Part shown: positions 17,826 to 26,240 of the stretch, piece after piece | Layout: every line of letters begins with the position of its first letter | How positions within the stretch are numbered: the first letter of the stretch is position 1 | Origin: Streptomyces sp. PKU-EA00015 | GTDB lineage: Bacteria; Actinomycetota; Actinomycetes; Streptomycetales; Streptomycetaceae | Assembly: GCF_013387495.1 (NCBI RefSeq) | Contig: NZ_JABZEE010000038.1 | Span: forward strand, 92,715 to 156,714 | Direction of reading: 5' to 3' | DNA length: 64,000 nucleotides | The notes under the pieces: model-generated | Databases searched by the model: none | What the model was told of the DNA's origin: nothing | What the model saw: only the letters and a program-made list of their open reading frames with translations | Position numbers and translations under genes: made by a program

Positions 17826-18062
17826 ATGGGCGTTTTTTCATGGTTCCGCGGTAAGCCTGGGGCGACCGCCGAGGCGTCGGACCAAGAGGCCCCCCTCGCC
17901 ACCGTGGCGACGGAGCCCCCGGCCGGCGCCCCGTCCGACTCCGAAGCCGGTGCCGACGGCGCGCTCGGTGAGGGCACGGCCGCCACCGGGGTCGACATCC
18001 CCAAGCAGCAGTCCGCCGAGGAGGCGGCGGACAGCGAAGCCGGCGAAGGCGCCCGTAAGTAA
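17826..18062 (+). CDS. Small acidic protein of unknown function
   Basis: 78 aa, ATG at 17826 with GGAG just upstream. It begins MGVFSWFRGK, then becomes an Ala/Glu/Asp-rich, probably disordered chain ending in a basic tail. It is 33 bases upstream of the antitoxin-like gene on the same strand, so probably co-transcribed. A possible promoter, TGACGC-N18-TACGCT, ends at 17814, but that would leave little room for the ribosome site. I recognise no domain. Confidence 0.6.
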   Translation: MGVFSWFRGKPGATAEASDQEAPLATVATEPPAGAPSDSEAGADGALGEGTAATGVDIPKQQSAEEAADSEAGEGARK

Positions 18063-18095
18063 TCCCCGACAAGGGATGACGAGGGAAGGTGAACC

Positions 18096-18341
18096 ATGGG
18101 CTTCCTGCACACCCTGAAGGCCAAGCTCGCCCCGGCCAAGGACAAGGTCACCCACCTGGCCCAGCAGCACGAGGGCAGGATCGGGCAGGGCCTCGACAGG
18201 GCCGCCAAGACGGTTGACGACAAGACCAAGGGCAAGTACAGCAGCAAGATCGAGACGGGCACAGGCAAGGCCAAGGAGGCCCTGGGCCGCATCGCGCACC
18301 GGGACGAGAAGGGCCACGGCACCACGCCGCCGACTCCCTGA
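18096..18341 (+). CDS. MT0933-like (Rv0909-family) antitoxin protein
   Basis: 81 aa, basic, with GGAAGG before the ATG. It carries the hallmarks of the MT0933-like antitoxin family: a helical repeat of Lys-rich segments, AAKTVDDKTKGKYSSKIETG, and a downstream KAKEAL. In mycobacteria the family partner is an Rv0910-type toxin encoded next to it. None is present here: the upstream gene is a small acidic protein and the downstream gene is on the other strand. The antitoxin function is therefore a family label only. Confidence 0.75.
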   Translation: MGFLHTLKAKLAPAKDKVTHLAQQHEGRIGQGLDRAAKTVDDKTKGKYSSKIETGTGKAKEALGRIAHRDEKGHGTTPPTP

Positions 18342-18350
18342 CGCGAACGA

Positions 18351-18386
18351 CCGACGGCCGCGGAGCGAGTGCTCCGCGGCCGTCGG
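18351..18386. terminator. Bidirectional terminator after the antitoxin-like gene
   Basis: Perfect 16-base arms (18351-18366 and 18371-18386) around a GAGT loop, followed by CGCTTCTT. It lies between the converging ends of the antitoxin-like gene and the LigB-like gene. Confidence 0.85.
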
Positions 18387-18398
18387 CGCTTCTTCGGG

Positions 18399-19106
18399 TC
18401 AGGACCAGGTGGCGACGAAGTAGCCCACCCCGTACGGCGCGTCCTCGTAGAGCAGACGTCCTTCCAGCCCAGCGCCCTCGGCCGCCCCCGCGAGCACCTG
18501 CCAGGGGGCACGGCCGGCGGCCTTGACTTCGCGGGCCAGCGCCGCGTCCAAGGCTGTCAGCGCCTCGGTGTCCGCCGCGCCCAGCGCCCGCGCGGCCTCG
18601 CGGTCGAAGCCCTCCGCGCGGGCGTCGAGATAGCCCGGGGCCTTGAGCGTCCGGCAGGCGCTCCCGTCGCCCATCACCAGCATCGCGACCCGCTCGCTCC
18701 GTGCGGCGGCCTCGCGGCCGGCGGCGGCGCAGCGGTCACCGGCGAGCCGGTCGTCGACGGCGAGGCCCTCGACCGGAGAGGCGGCCCAGTGCGCACGTTC
18801 CAGCAGCCATGCCGCCACACAGAGCGAGGGGGGCAGCTGCCGCTCCTGGCCGGGGCCCTCCCCCAGGCGTACGGTCAGGTCCTCGCCGAAGCTCCGGAAG
18901 GAGCCGTGCGCGCCGGCCGGGTACGTGCCGCTTTGGGCCTCGGCGGCCGGTCCCACCACGAGGAGCAGGCCTGGCCTGGCGGCGGCGAGCACTCCCAAGG
19001 CGTCCGAGCACGCGTCGCGGGCTGCGTCGAGTTCGGGCGCGGCTCCGGCAGCGATGTCGGGCACCAGGAGGGGCGGACAGGGGCAGACGGCGGCGGCGAC
19101 AAGCAT
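18399..19106 (-). CDS. Class III extradiol dioxygenase-like (LigB/MEMO-type) protein
   Basis: 235 aa, ATG at 19106. Begins MLVAAAVCPCPPLLVPDIAAG, the N-terminal pattern of actinobacterial proteins annotated as class III extradiol ring-cleavage dioxygenase subunit B-like, related to MEMO1. It also shows VVGPAAEAQ and VMGDGSACR. The usual metal-ligand histidines are not obvious: the first His of LigB enzymes (often HPP) is CPP here. Enzymatic activity is therefore doubtful. It lies downstream of miaB on the same strand. Confidence 0.7.
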   Translation of the reverse strand: MLVAAAVCPCPPLLVPDIAAGAAPELDAARDACSDALGVLAAARPGLLLVVGPAAEAQSGTYPAGAHGSFRSFGEDLTVRLGEGPGQERQLPPSLCVAAWLLERAHWAASPVEGLAVDDRLAGDRCAAAGREAAARSERVAMLVMGDGSACRTLKAPGYLDARAEGFDREAARALGAADTEALTALDAALAREVKAAGRAPWQVLAGAAEGAGLEGRLLYEDAPYGVGYFVATWS

Positions 19107-19127
19107 GATCGGCAGCCTAGTGCGTGG

Positions 19128-19286
19128 TCACGCCACGGGTCGCCGACCCGCGCGCCCCCCTCGTAGAGGCGCCGGCCCGCCGGTTCCGTCCGCTCGGCTG
19201 CGCCCACCGGCCTTCGTACGCCGGCGCACCAGCCCCTGTGCCTGCGCCCGCAGATCGCCGCAGGCCGGCGCGCGCGCGTCGTGCAT
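19128..19286 (-). CDS. Possible small ORF between miaB and the LigB-like gene
   Basis: Fifty-two codons from the only in-frame ATG (19286) to a stop at 19128. The same frame is open back to the miaB stop codon, reading an Ala-rich run then GRLACVRYMHDARAPACGDL. The stretch up to about the RRRTKAG segment has G/C third positions and a protein-like composition; after that A/T third positions appear. No ATG, GTG or TTG lies in frame upstream of 19286 and no ribosome site is seen. It may be a real small gene with an unusual start, a decayed gene, or a miaB read-through extension. Confidence 0.3.
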   Translation of the reverse strand: MHDARAPACGDLRAQAQGLVRRRTKAGGRSRADGTGGPAPLRGGRAGRRPVA

Positions 19287-19310
19287 GTACCGGACACAGG
19301 CGAGGCGGCC

Positions 19311-19371
19311 CGCGGCCGCGGCCGCGGCCGCGTCCGGCTCACGGAGCCGCTCCGCGGCACGCGCGCGTGCC
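19311..19371. repeat. Cluster of palindromes downstream of miaB
   Basis: Within about 60 bases there are three structures: a 22-base perfect palindrome made of CGGCCG units (19311-19332), a CGGCTC-ACG-GAGCCG hairpin (19335-19349), and the palindrome GGCACGCGCGCGTGCC (19356-19371). Together they may end miaB transcription. The repeats are pure G/C and could also be slippage products. Confidence 0.5.
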
Positions 19372-19404
19372 GGACGCGAGTCCGCCGGAGGCCCGGCGAG
19401 CGGG

Positions 19405-20895
19405 TCAGTCGCAGCCGCAGCCCGGCGCAGCCGCGGCCGGCAGCGGTTCCGGGGCGCCGATCTTCGGCAGGCCGAGCATGACGCCGGCCGGCTTCGCGGC
19501 CTCGGCCGCGTTGCGCTTGGCCCACGCGTCGCCCGCGCGGGTGCGGCGCACGGCCGTCACCGCGCCCTCCGCGAGCAGGTGGTGCGGAGCGGCGTAGGTG
19601 ATCTCCACCGTGACGACGTCACCGGGGCGTACCTCGGTGTCCGGCTTGGTGAAGTGCACGAGGCGGTTGTCGGGGGCGCGGCCGGAGAGCCGGTGCGTGG
19701 CGCCGTCCTTGCGGCCCTCGCCCTCGGCCACCATGACCTCGAGCGTGCGGCCGACCTGCTTCTTGTTCTCCTCCCAGGAGATCTCCTCCTGGAGTGCGAC
19801 CAGGCGCATGTAGCGCTCCTGGACGACCTCCTTGGGGATCTGGCCCTCCATGGTCGCCGCGGGTGTGCCGGGGCGCTTGGAGTACTGGAAGGTGAAGGCG
19901 TTGGCGAACCGGGCCTCGCGCACGGTGTGCATCGTCTGCTCGAAGTCCTCCTCGGTCTCGCCGGGGAAGCCCACGATGATGTCGGTGGAGATGGCGGCGT
20001 GCGGAATGGCGGCGCGCACCTTCTCGATGATCCCGAGGAAGCGCTCCTGCCGGTACGAGCGACGCATCGCCTTGAGGATCGTGTCCGAGCCCGACTGCAG
20101 CGGCATGTGGAGCTGCGGCATCACGTTCGGCGTTTCCGCCATGGCCGCGATGACGTCGTCCGTGAAGTCGCGCGGGTGCGGTGAGGTGAAGCGGACGCGC
20201 TCCAGGCCCTCGATCGTGCCGCAGGCACGCAGCAGCTTGCTGAACGCCTCGCGGTCGCCGATGTCGGAGCCGTAGGCGTTGACGTTCTGGCCGAGCAGGG
20301 TGATCTCGGACACGCCCTCTGCGACGAGTGCCTCGATCTCGGCCAGGATGTCGCCGGGCCTGCGGTCCTTCTCCTTGCCGCGCAGCGCGGGGACGATGCA
20401 GAACGTGCAGGTGTTGTTGCAGCCGACCGAGATCGAGACCCAGGCGGCGTACGCGGACTCGCGGCGGGTCGGCAGCGTCGAGGGGAACGCCTCCAGCGAC
20501 TCGGCGATCTCGACCTGCGCCTCTTCCTGGACGCGGGCACGCTCGAGCAGCACGGGAAGCTTGCCGATGTTGTGCGTGCCGAAGACGACGTCGACCCACG
20601 GCGCCTTCGTGACGATGGTGTCGCGGTCCTTCTGCGCGAGGCAGCCGCCGACGGCGATCTGCATCCCGGGGCGCCTGGCCTTCATCGGCGCGAGGCGGCC
20701 GAGATTGCCGTAGAGCTTGTTGTCGGCGTTCTCCCGCACCGCGCAGGTGTTGAAGACGACGACATCGGCGTCACCGTCGGCCCCCTCGGGCGCGCGGACG
20801 TAACCGGCGTCCTCCAGCAGGCCCGACAGCCGCTCGGAGTCGTGGACGTTCATCTGGCACCCGTAGGTGCGCACCTCGTAAGTTTTCGCACTCAT
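19405..20895 (-). CDS. miaB: tRNA-2-methylthio-N6-dimethylallyladenosine synthase
   Basis: 496 aa from ATG 20895. A radical-SAM methylthiotransferase completing ms2i6A37 on tRNA after MiaA. The N-terminal MTTase domain carries its three cluster cysteines in YGCQMN, NTCAV and GGCLAQ. The radical-SAM motif CNNTCTFC is near residue 161, and a C-terminal TRAM domain binds tRNA. It ends in an unusual Pro/Ala-rich tail with CGCD. The ribosome site is weak; the long open frame upstream to 21060 has no better start. Confidence 0.96.
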   Translation of the reverse strand: MSAKTYEVRTYGCQMNVHDSERLSGLLEDAGYVRAPEGADGDADVVVFNTCAVRENADNKLYGNLGRLAPMKARRPGMQIAVGGCLAQKDRDTIVTKAPWVDVVFGTHNIGKLPVLLERARVQEEAQVEIAESLEAFPSTLPTRRESAYAAWVSISVGCNNTCTFCIVPALRGKEKDRRPGDILAEIEALVAEGVSEITLLGQNVNAYGSDIGDREAFSKLLRACGTIEGLERVRFTSPHPRDFTDDVIAAMAETPNVMPQLHMPLQSGSDTILKAMRRSYRQERFLGIIEKVRAAIPHAAISTDIIVGFPGETEEDFEQTMHTVREARFANAFTFQYSKRPGTPAATMEGQIPKEVVQERYMRLVALQEEISWEENKKQVGRTLEVMVAEGEGRKDGATHRLSGRAPDNRLVHFTKPDTEVRPGDVVTVEITYAAPHHLLAEGAVTAVRRTRAGDAWAKRNAAEAAKPAGVMLGLPKIGAPEPLPAAAAPGCGCD

Positions 20896-21086
20896 CGCGC
20901 CAACCAGGGTACGGGGTCCCCGGGCCGCCCCGCCCCTGCCTTCGGCGGCCCGTACACACGGCCCCCGTCCGCCGCCGGACCACGCCGGCGCACGGCCCCG
21001 TCCGCACCGGACCGCCCGGGCGTGCGGGACCTCTCCGCGGCGGAGGGGCCTGGCCAGCACGGCCGGTGAGCTGGCAGGATCGCGCC

Positions 21087-22085
21087 ATGTTCCCGGCCGG
21101 CCTCCACATCAGCCGCCGTCGTGCCCTCGCGGGGTCGGCGGCCGCTCTCGTCGCCCTCGGGCTGCTGCTCTGGTGGCTGCTGCCGATCGGGCGGACGTCG
21201 CCGAGCGGGGAGCTCACCTTCAGCACGGGGTCGCGCAGCGGCGTCTACCAGCGCTACGGCGTGCTTCTGGAGCAGGCGCTGGCCAAGGACATGCCCGATG
21301 TGGAGATCGACCTGATCACCAGCGAGGGCTCGCAGCAGAACCTCGCGCGCGTGGCGTCCGGCGAGGCGGACTTCACCATCGCCACGGCCGACGCGGTCGC
21401 CAAGTACAAGCGGGAGGGTCTGCCCGGCGCCGACAGGCTGCGCGGCTGCGCGCGGCTCTACGACGACTACGTGCATCTGATCGTGCCGCAGAAGTCGCCG
21501 GTCTCGTCGGTGGGAGACCTGCGGGGCAAGGTGGTGGGCGTCGGCCAGCAGGGGTCGGGTGTCCGGCTCGTCGCCGACCGGTTGATGACCGCGGCGGGTC
21601 TCGATCCGGAGCGGGACATCACGCCCGTCCCCGCCGGGATCGACACCATGCCCGGGCGGCTGGAGAACGGCAGCCTCGACGCGTTCTTCTGGTCGGGCGG
21701 CCTGCCCACGAGCACCATCCAGGAACTGTCCGAGCGGTTCGACGTGCGGCTGGTCCCGCTGGAACCGGAGCTCGTCGACAAACTGCACGCCACAGGCGAC
21801 ACGACCAGCTACTACCGCTCCGCCGTGATGCCGGCGGACGCGTACATGCAGGCGCAGGGCGGGACGCCCGTGTCCACCGTGGCGGTCGCGAACCTCCTCG
21901 TGACCACGGAACGGACGGACGCGGCGATGACGGAGGGCTTCACGCGGACGGTGATCGACAGCCGCGATCACATCGGCAACACGGTGCACCCGGCCCAGCT
22001 GGTGGATCTGCGCACCGCGGTCTACACGGCCCCGTTGCCTCTCCACGAGGGCGCCCGGCGCTACTACCGGTCGGCCAAGCCGTAG
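21087..22085 (+). CDS. Orphan TAXI-type (TRAP) solute-binding protein, membrane-anchored
   Basis: 332 aa, ATG at 21087 with AGGA upstream; an in-frame GTG at 21066 is less likely. The N-terminus is basic (ISRRRALAG) followed by a long hydrophobic segment ending LLWWLLP, so an uncleaved anchor or signal peptide is possible. The remainder is a TAXI-family binding protein: TFSTGSRSGVYQRYG, ITSEGSQQNLARV, VGVGQQGSG and DAFFWSGGLPT. TAXI proteins normally feed a fused DctQM permease, and structurally studied ones bind glutamate. No TRAP permease is present in the window. It converges on gluK. Confidence 0.85.
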   Translation: MFPAGLHISRRRALAGSAAALVALGLLLWWLLPIGRTSPSGELTFSTGSRSGVYQRYGVLLEQALAKDMPDVEIDLITSEGSQQNLARVASGEADFTIATADAVAKYKREGLPGADRLRGCARLYDDYVHLIVPQKSPVSSVGDLRGKVVGVGQQGSGVRLVADRLMTAAGLDPERDITPVPAGIDTMPGRLENGSLDAFFWSGGLPTSTIQELSERFDVRLVPLEPELVDKLHATGDTTSYYRSAVMPADAYMQAQGGTPVSTVAVANLLVTTERTDAAMTEGFTRTVIDSRDHIGNTVHPAQLVDLRTAVYTAPLPLHEGARRYYRSAKP

Positions 22086-22094
22086 CCGTCCGGG

Positions 22095-22123
22095 GGCCGG
22101 GAGGCGGGCAACACCGCCCGGCC
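22095..22123. terminator. Hairpin between the converging TAXI and gluK genes
   Basis: GGCCGGG (22095-22101) and CCCGGCC (22117-22123) enclose a 15-base loop in the 38-base gap between the two stop codons. Modest stem. Confidence 0.4.
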
Positions 22124-23518
22124 TCAGCCGCCCGGCGGCGTGCGCGGCACCCTCACCGTCACGCGCAGGCCGTGCGGCTCGTGGTGGGCGTAGTCGATCG
22201 AGCCGCCGCCCGCCATCAGCAGCGCGCGGGCGATGGAGAGCCCGAGGCCCGACCCCTTCACGTTCTGGTGGCGGCCGCTGCGCCAGAAGCGGTCGCCGAT
22301 ACGGGACAGTTCCTCGTCCGTCAGCCCCGGGCCGCCGTCCGTCACCACGACCGTGGACGCGGTGCCGTTCGACGTGACGTCGACGGCGACCGACTCCCCG
22401 CGCGGAGTGAATTTCAGGGCGTTGTCGATCACCGCGTCCAGGGCGCTGGAGAGCGCGACCGGGTCCACCCACGCGGTGACGGGCGCCGTGTCCCCACCCA
22501 GCAGGACTCCCTTCTCCTCCGCGAGCGGCCGCCATGCCGCGACCCGCTCGGCGGCCAGCTCGCCGATGTCGGTCAGCTGGAGGTCGGCGGCGGCGTGCTC
22601 GGCCAGCGCCAGGTCCAGGAGATCGTCGAGCACCTGGGCGAGACGCTTCCCCTCGGTGCGTACCGAGGCGATCTCCTCGTTGCCCTCGGGCAGCTCCAGC
22701 GCCAGCAGCTCGATGCGCAGCAGGAGGGCGGCCAGGGGGTTGCGCAGCTGATGGGAGGCGTCGGCGACGAAGGCCCTCTGCTGTTCGAGGACTTCCTCGA
22801 CGTTGTCGGCCATCTCGTTGAAGGAGCGCGCCAGCCGCCTGAGTTCGGGCGGACCGCCCGCGGCGGCGACCCGCGAGTTCATCCGGCCCGTGGCGATGTC
22901 GTGCGTGGCCGCGTCCAGGACGCGTACGGGCCGCAGCACCCAGCCGGTGAGCCGGAACGCGGCGCCCACGGCGAGCAGCATCGCCGCGCACTCACCGGCC
23001 GCGATGAGCAGCCAGCCCTGCAGCACGCGTGAACGCAGCTGGCCGGTCGGCGAGTCGGTGAACACGACCGCGACGACGTCCCCGTCCCGGACGACCGGTG
23101 AGGCGACGACCAGCCGCTCGCCCCGCTGCCATGGCCAGACCTGCGGCGGGTCCTGGCTGCGCCGGCCGGTGAGCGCCTGCTCGAAGGCCTCGTGCCCCTC
23201 GCCCTCCCCCGGCAGCGTCCAGGTCTGCGGCGCGCGCGCCATGGAGTCCATCTCGCGGTAGAAGACGCCCGCGCGTATGCCGTACGTGTCGTAATAGCGG
23301 TCGAGCTGCTCCTGGAGGGTGGAGCGGCGCTCGTCCGTCACCGACGGCCCCTCCGTGACGAACTGGGCCAGCGCCGCGAAGCGCACGGTGTCGTCGATCC
23401 GGTCGACGACGACGCGCTGCTGCTGGGCGGCCGCGATGCTCACGGCCAGCGGGAAGCCGAGCGCGAGCAGCACACCGGCCATGAGCACGATGAGCAGCGG
23501 AAGCAGTCGGGTACGCAC
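22124..23518 (-). CDS. gluK: Sensor histidine kinase GluK-like
   Basis: 464 aa. Two membrane segments (residues ~5-30 and ~165-190) flank an extracytoplasmic sensor domain. HAMP follows, then the DHp phosphoacceptor in DASHQLRNPL near residue 255, and a HATPase with NALKFT, GGPGL and GSGLGLSI. It is second in an operon, 15 bases after the response regulator gene. Its place beside gluABCD matches the S. coelicolor GluR-GluK system, which controls glutamate uptake. The gene name is by synteny from memory; the kinase family is certain. Confidence 0.85.
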   Translation of the reverse strand: MRTRLLPLLIVLMAGVLLALGFPLAVSIAAAQQQRVVVDRIDDTVRFAALAQFVTEGPSVTDERRSTLQEQLDRYYDTYGIRAGVFYREMDSMARAPQTWTLPGEGEGHEAFEQALTGRRSQDPPQVWPWQRGERLVVASPVVRDGDVVAVVFTDSPTGQLRSRVLQGWLLIAAGECAAMLLAVGAAFRLTGWVLRPVRVLDAATHDIATGRMNSRVAAAGGPPELRRLARSFNEMADNVEEVLEQQRAFVADASHQLRNPLAALLLRIELLALELPEGNEEIASVRTEGKRLAQVLDDLLDLALAEHAAADLQLTDIGELAAERVAAWRPLAEEKGVLLGGDTAPVTAWVDPVALSSALDAVIDNALKFTPRGESVAVDVTSNGTASTVVVTDGGPGLTDEELSRIGDRFWRSGRHQNVKGSGLGLSIARALLMAGGGSIDYAHHEPHGLRVTVRVPRTPPGG

Positions 23519-23533
23519 CGGGAACGGCCGGCC

Positions 23534-24241
23534 TTACGCCCCGGCGGGCGCGACGAGCCGGTAGCCGACGCCGCGCACGGTCTCGATCAGCGCCGGCATG
23601 CGCAGCTTGGAGCGCAGGGACGCGACGTGCACCTCCAGCGTGCGGCCGGTCCCTTCCCAGCTGGTGCGCCACACCTCGCTGATGATCTGCTCGCGACGGA
23701 AGACGACTCCGGGCCGCTGCGCGAGCAGCGCCAGCAGGTCGAACTCCTTGCGCGTGAGCTGGACATCGGAGCCGTCGACGCTGACGCGCCGGGTGGGCAG
23801 TTCGATGACGACCGCGCCGAGCCGCAGGGCGTCGTCGGTCGATCCCTGCGGGGCGTCATCGCCCGCTGTGGTGCGCCGGCTGACGGCATGGATACGGGCC
23901 AGCAGCTCACCGGTGTCGTACGGCTTGACCACGTAGTCGTCGGCGCCGAGGTTGAGCCCGTGGATGCGGGACCGGACGTCCGAACGCGCGGTCACCATGA
24001 TCACGGGCGTGGAGGTGAGCTTCCGCAGCTTGCCGCAGACCTGGTAGCCGTCCTGGTCGGGCAGGCCGAGATCGAGGAGCACGACGCCGAACGGCGGCTT
24101 GTCGGGGTGGCTGTCGGGGAGCACGGCCCGCAGCGCCTCCTCGCCGTTGCGGGCGTGGACGACCTGGAACCCGTGCCGCGCGAGCACCGCGGACAGGGCA
24201 GCAGCGACGTGGTCGTCGTCCTCGACGAGCAGCAGCCTCAT
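23534..24241 (-). CDS. gluR: OmpR-family response regulator GluR-like
   Basis: 235 aa from ATG 24241 (GGGGG upstream; the longer open frame lacks a site). The receiver domain has the acidic pocket EDDD, the phosphoacceptor in LLDLGLPD near residue 56 and the switch Lys in VVKPYD. A winged-helix C-terminus ends VRGVGYRLV. It diverges from gluA across a 308-base promoter region, as expected for a regulator of the transporter operon. Being upstream of gluK, it is first in the operon. Confidence 0.87.
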   Translation of the reverse strand: MRLLLVEDDDHVAAALSAVLARHGFQVVHARNGEEALRAVLPDSHPDKPPFGVVLLDLGLPDQDGYQVCGKLRKLTSTPVIMVTARSDVRSRIHGLNLGADDYVVKPYDTGELLARIHAVSRRTTAGDDAPQGSTDDALRLGAVVIELPTRRVSVDGSDVQLTRKEFDLLALLAQRPGVVFRREQIISEVWRTSWEGTGRTLEVHVASLRSKLRMPALIETVRGVGYRLVAPAGA

Positions 24242-24307
24242 GGGCCCCCTACGTTCATGCGTCATGGTCGTACGGTCGGCGACGCGGGATCTTGTGGACG
24301 TGAGCGT

Positions 24308-24515
24308 GACAGGGCATTGGCCCGGCACCTAACAGGGCATGAACGCCGATGTCCCCGCACCGAGTCAAGGGGCATCCTGTTACACAGGGGTTTCCGTTAC
24401 CCACCCGGTACCCTGATCACCGCCCTGTTCACGCAGAGTGTCCGATTGCGACCGGATCGTTATGCTCAATTTCCCCTCAGATGTAATGACTGTCGTCGCA
24501 CTGCGTGCTTAGGGT
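24308..24515. promoter_or_regulatory. gluR-gluA divergent control region
   Basis: Two direct repeats of ACAGGGCAT lie 23 bases apart (24309-24317 and 24332-24340), near two helical turns. GTTACAC and GTTACCC (24379, 24396) lie 17 bases apart. Such repeats suit OmpR-type dimers. A possible gluA promoter is ATGACT (24486-24491), 18 bases, TAGGGT (24510-24515), putting the transcript start near 24522. The sites are read directly; assignment to GluR is inference. Confidence 0.4.
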
Positions 24516-24549
24516 CCTCTGCAACCGAGGAGGACGGAGCAAGAAGCCG

Positions 24550-25332
24550 ATGAGCGGAGTGTCAGTGACCAAGGGCGACGAAGCCGTACCCGCTGCGGGC
24601 GACCTGGTCGTACTGAGCGACGTGAACAAGCACTTCGGCGCGCTGCATGTGCTCCAGGACATCGACCTGACGATCACGCGCGGCGAAGTTGTCGTGGTGA
24701 TCGGACCGTCCGGGTCCGGAAAGTCCACGCTGTGCCGCACGATCAACCGCCTGGAGACGACCGACTCCGGCACCATCATGATCGATGGCAAGCCGCTGCC
24801 CCAGGAAGGCAAGGAGCTCGCACGGCTCCGCGCCGACGTGGGCATGGTGTTCCAGTCGTTCAACCTGTTCGCGCACAAGACCGTGCTGGAGAACGTGACG
24901 CTCGGCCAGGTCAAGGTGCGCAAGACGGACAAGAAGGCCGCCGTCGAGAAGGCGCGGGCGCTGCTCGACCGGGTGGGGGTCGGCGCTCAGGCCGACAAGT
25001 ACCCCGCCCAGCTCTCCGGCGGTCAGCAGCAGCGCGTCGCGATCGCACGGGCGCTGGCGATGGATCCGAAGGTCATGCTCTTCGACGAGCCGACGTCGGC
25101 TCTCGACCCCGAGATGATCAACGAGGTTCTCGAGGTCATGCAGCAGCTGGCGCGTGACGGGATGACAATGGTGGTCGTCACCCACGAGATGGGCTTCGCC
25201 CGATCCGCCGCGAACCGGGTCGTGTTCATGGCGGACGGCAAGATCGTCGAAGAGGCAACGCCCGAGGAGTTCTTCAGCAACCCGCGCAGCGACCGGGCCA
25301 AGGACTTCCTGTCGAAGATCCTTCACCACTGA
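24550..25332 (+). CDS. gluA: Glutamate ABC transporter ATP-binding protein
   Basis: 260 aa. Polar-amino-acid ABC ATPase energising glutamate import. Walker A is GPSGSGKST, the signature is LSGGQQQRV, Walker B is MLFDEPTSALD, and a switch His follows in VTHEMGF. ATG at 24550 follows a GAGGAGGACGGAGC stretch; a GTG nine bases later is an alternative. It heads the four-gene operon with gluB 51 bases downstream. Confidence 0.95.
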   Translation: MSGVSVTKGDEAVPAAGDLVVLSDVNKHFGALHVLQDIDLTITRGEVVVVIGPSGSGKSTLCRTINRLETTDSGTIMIDGKPLPQEGKELARLRADVGMVFQSFNLFAHKTVLENVTLGQVKVRKTDKKAAVEKARALLDRVGVGAQADKYPAQLSGGQQQRVAIARALAMDPKVMLFDEPTSALDPEMINEVLEVMQQLARDGMTMVVVTHEMGFARSAANRVVFMADGKIVEEATPEEFFSNPRSDRAKDFLSKILHH

Positions 25333-25383
25333 GTCCTGGATCAGCTGATCCACCACTTCGCGTCAACATAGGGAAGTCACATC

Positions 25384-26226
25384 ATGAAGCTTCGTAAGGT
25401 CACCGCCGCTTCGGCCACCGTCCTCGCGCTCGCCCTGTCGGCCACGGCCTGCGGCTCCGACGGCGGCAAGGACACCGGCTCGGGCGACGGCGGCGACAAG
25501 AAGATCACCGTCGGCATCAAGTACGACCAGCCCGGCCTCGGCCTGAAGACGCCGGACGGCAAGTTCACCGGTTTCGACGTCGACGTCGCCAAGTACGTCG
25601 CCAAGGAGCTTGGTTACGCCGAGGGCGACATCGAGTTCAAGGAGACGAAGAGCGCCGACCGCGAGACCGCGCTGGCCCGCGGCGACGTGGACTTCATCGC
25701 CGCCACGTACTCGATCACCGACGAGCGCAAGCAGAAGGTCGACTTCGCCGGCCCGTACCTGCTCGCCCACCAGGACCTGCTGATCCGCGCCGACGACAAC
25801 ATCAGCAAGGGTGACGACCTCAACGGCAAGAAGCTCTGCTCGGTCACCGGTTCCACGTCCGCGCAGAACGTGAAGAAGGACTTCGCGCCGAAGGCCCAGC
25901 TGAAGCAGTACGGCACCTACTCCCAGTGCCTCGGCGCCCTCCAGAGCGGCGCCGTCGACGCGCTCACCACCGACGACTCGATCCTCGCCGGCTACGCCTC
26001 CCAGGACCAGTACAAGGGCAAGTTCAAGATCGCCGGCCTCAAGCTGAGCAACGAGAACTACGGCATCGGCGTCAAGAAGGGCGACGCCGAGATGGTCAAG
26101 AAGATCAACGCCGCCCTCGAGAAGATGGTCCAGGACAAGTCCTGGGACGCGGCCGTGAAGGCCAACTTCGGCCCGGCCAACTACCAGAACGAGCCCGCCC
26201 CGAAGATCGGCAACATCGTCAAGTGA
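25384..26226 (+). CDS. gluB: Glutamate ABC transporter substrate-binding lipoprotein
   Basis: 280 aa, GGGAAG before the ATG. The signal peptide ends in a lipobox-like SATAC with the lipidated Cys near residue 23, then a Gly/Asp/Ser linker and a type II periplasmic-binding fold (SBP_bac_3): TGFDVDVAKY, DFIAATYSIT and YGIGVKKGD. It captures glutamate outside the membrane for GluCD. A strong hairpin follows the gene, before gluC. Confidence 0.95.
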   Translation: MKLRKVTAASATVLALALSATACGSDGGKDTGSGDGGDKKITVGIKYDQPGLGLKTPDGKFTGFDVDVAKYVAKELGYAEGDIEFKETKSADRETALARGDVDFIAATYSITDERKQKVDFAGPYLLAHQDLLIRADDNISKGDDLNGKKLCSVTGSTSAQNVKKDFAPKAQLKQYGTYSQCLGALQSGAVDALTTDDSILAGYASQDQYKGKFKIAGLKLSNENYGIGVKKGDAEMVKKINAALEKMVQDKSWDAAVKANFGPANYQNEPAPKIGNIVK

Positions 26227-26240
26227 AGCAGGGCTGACGA

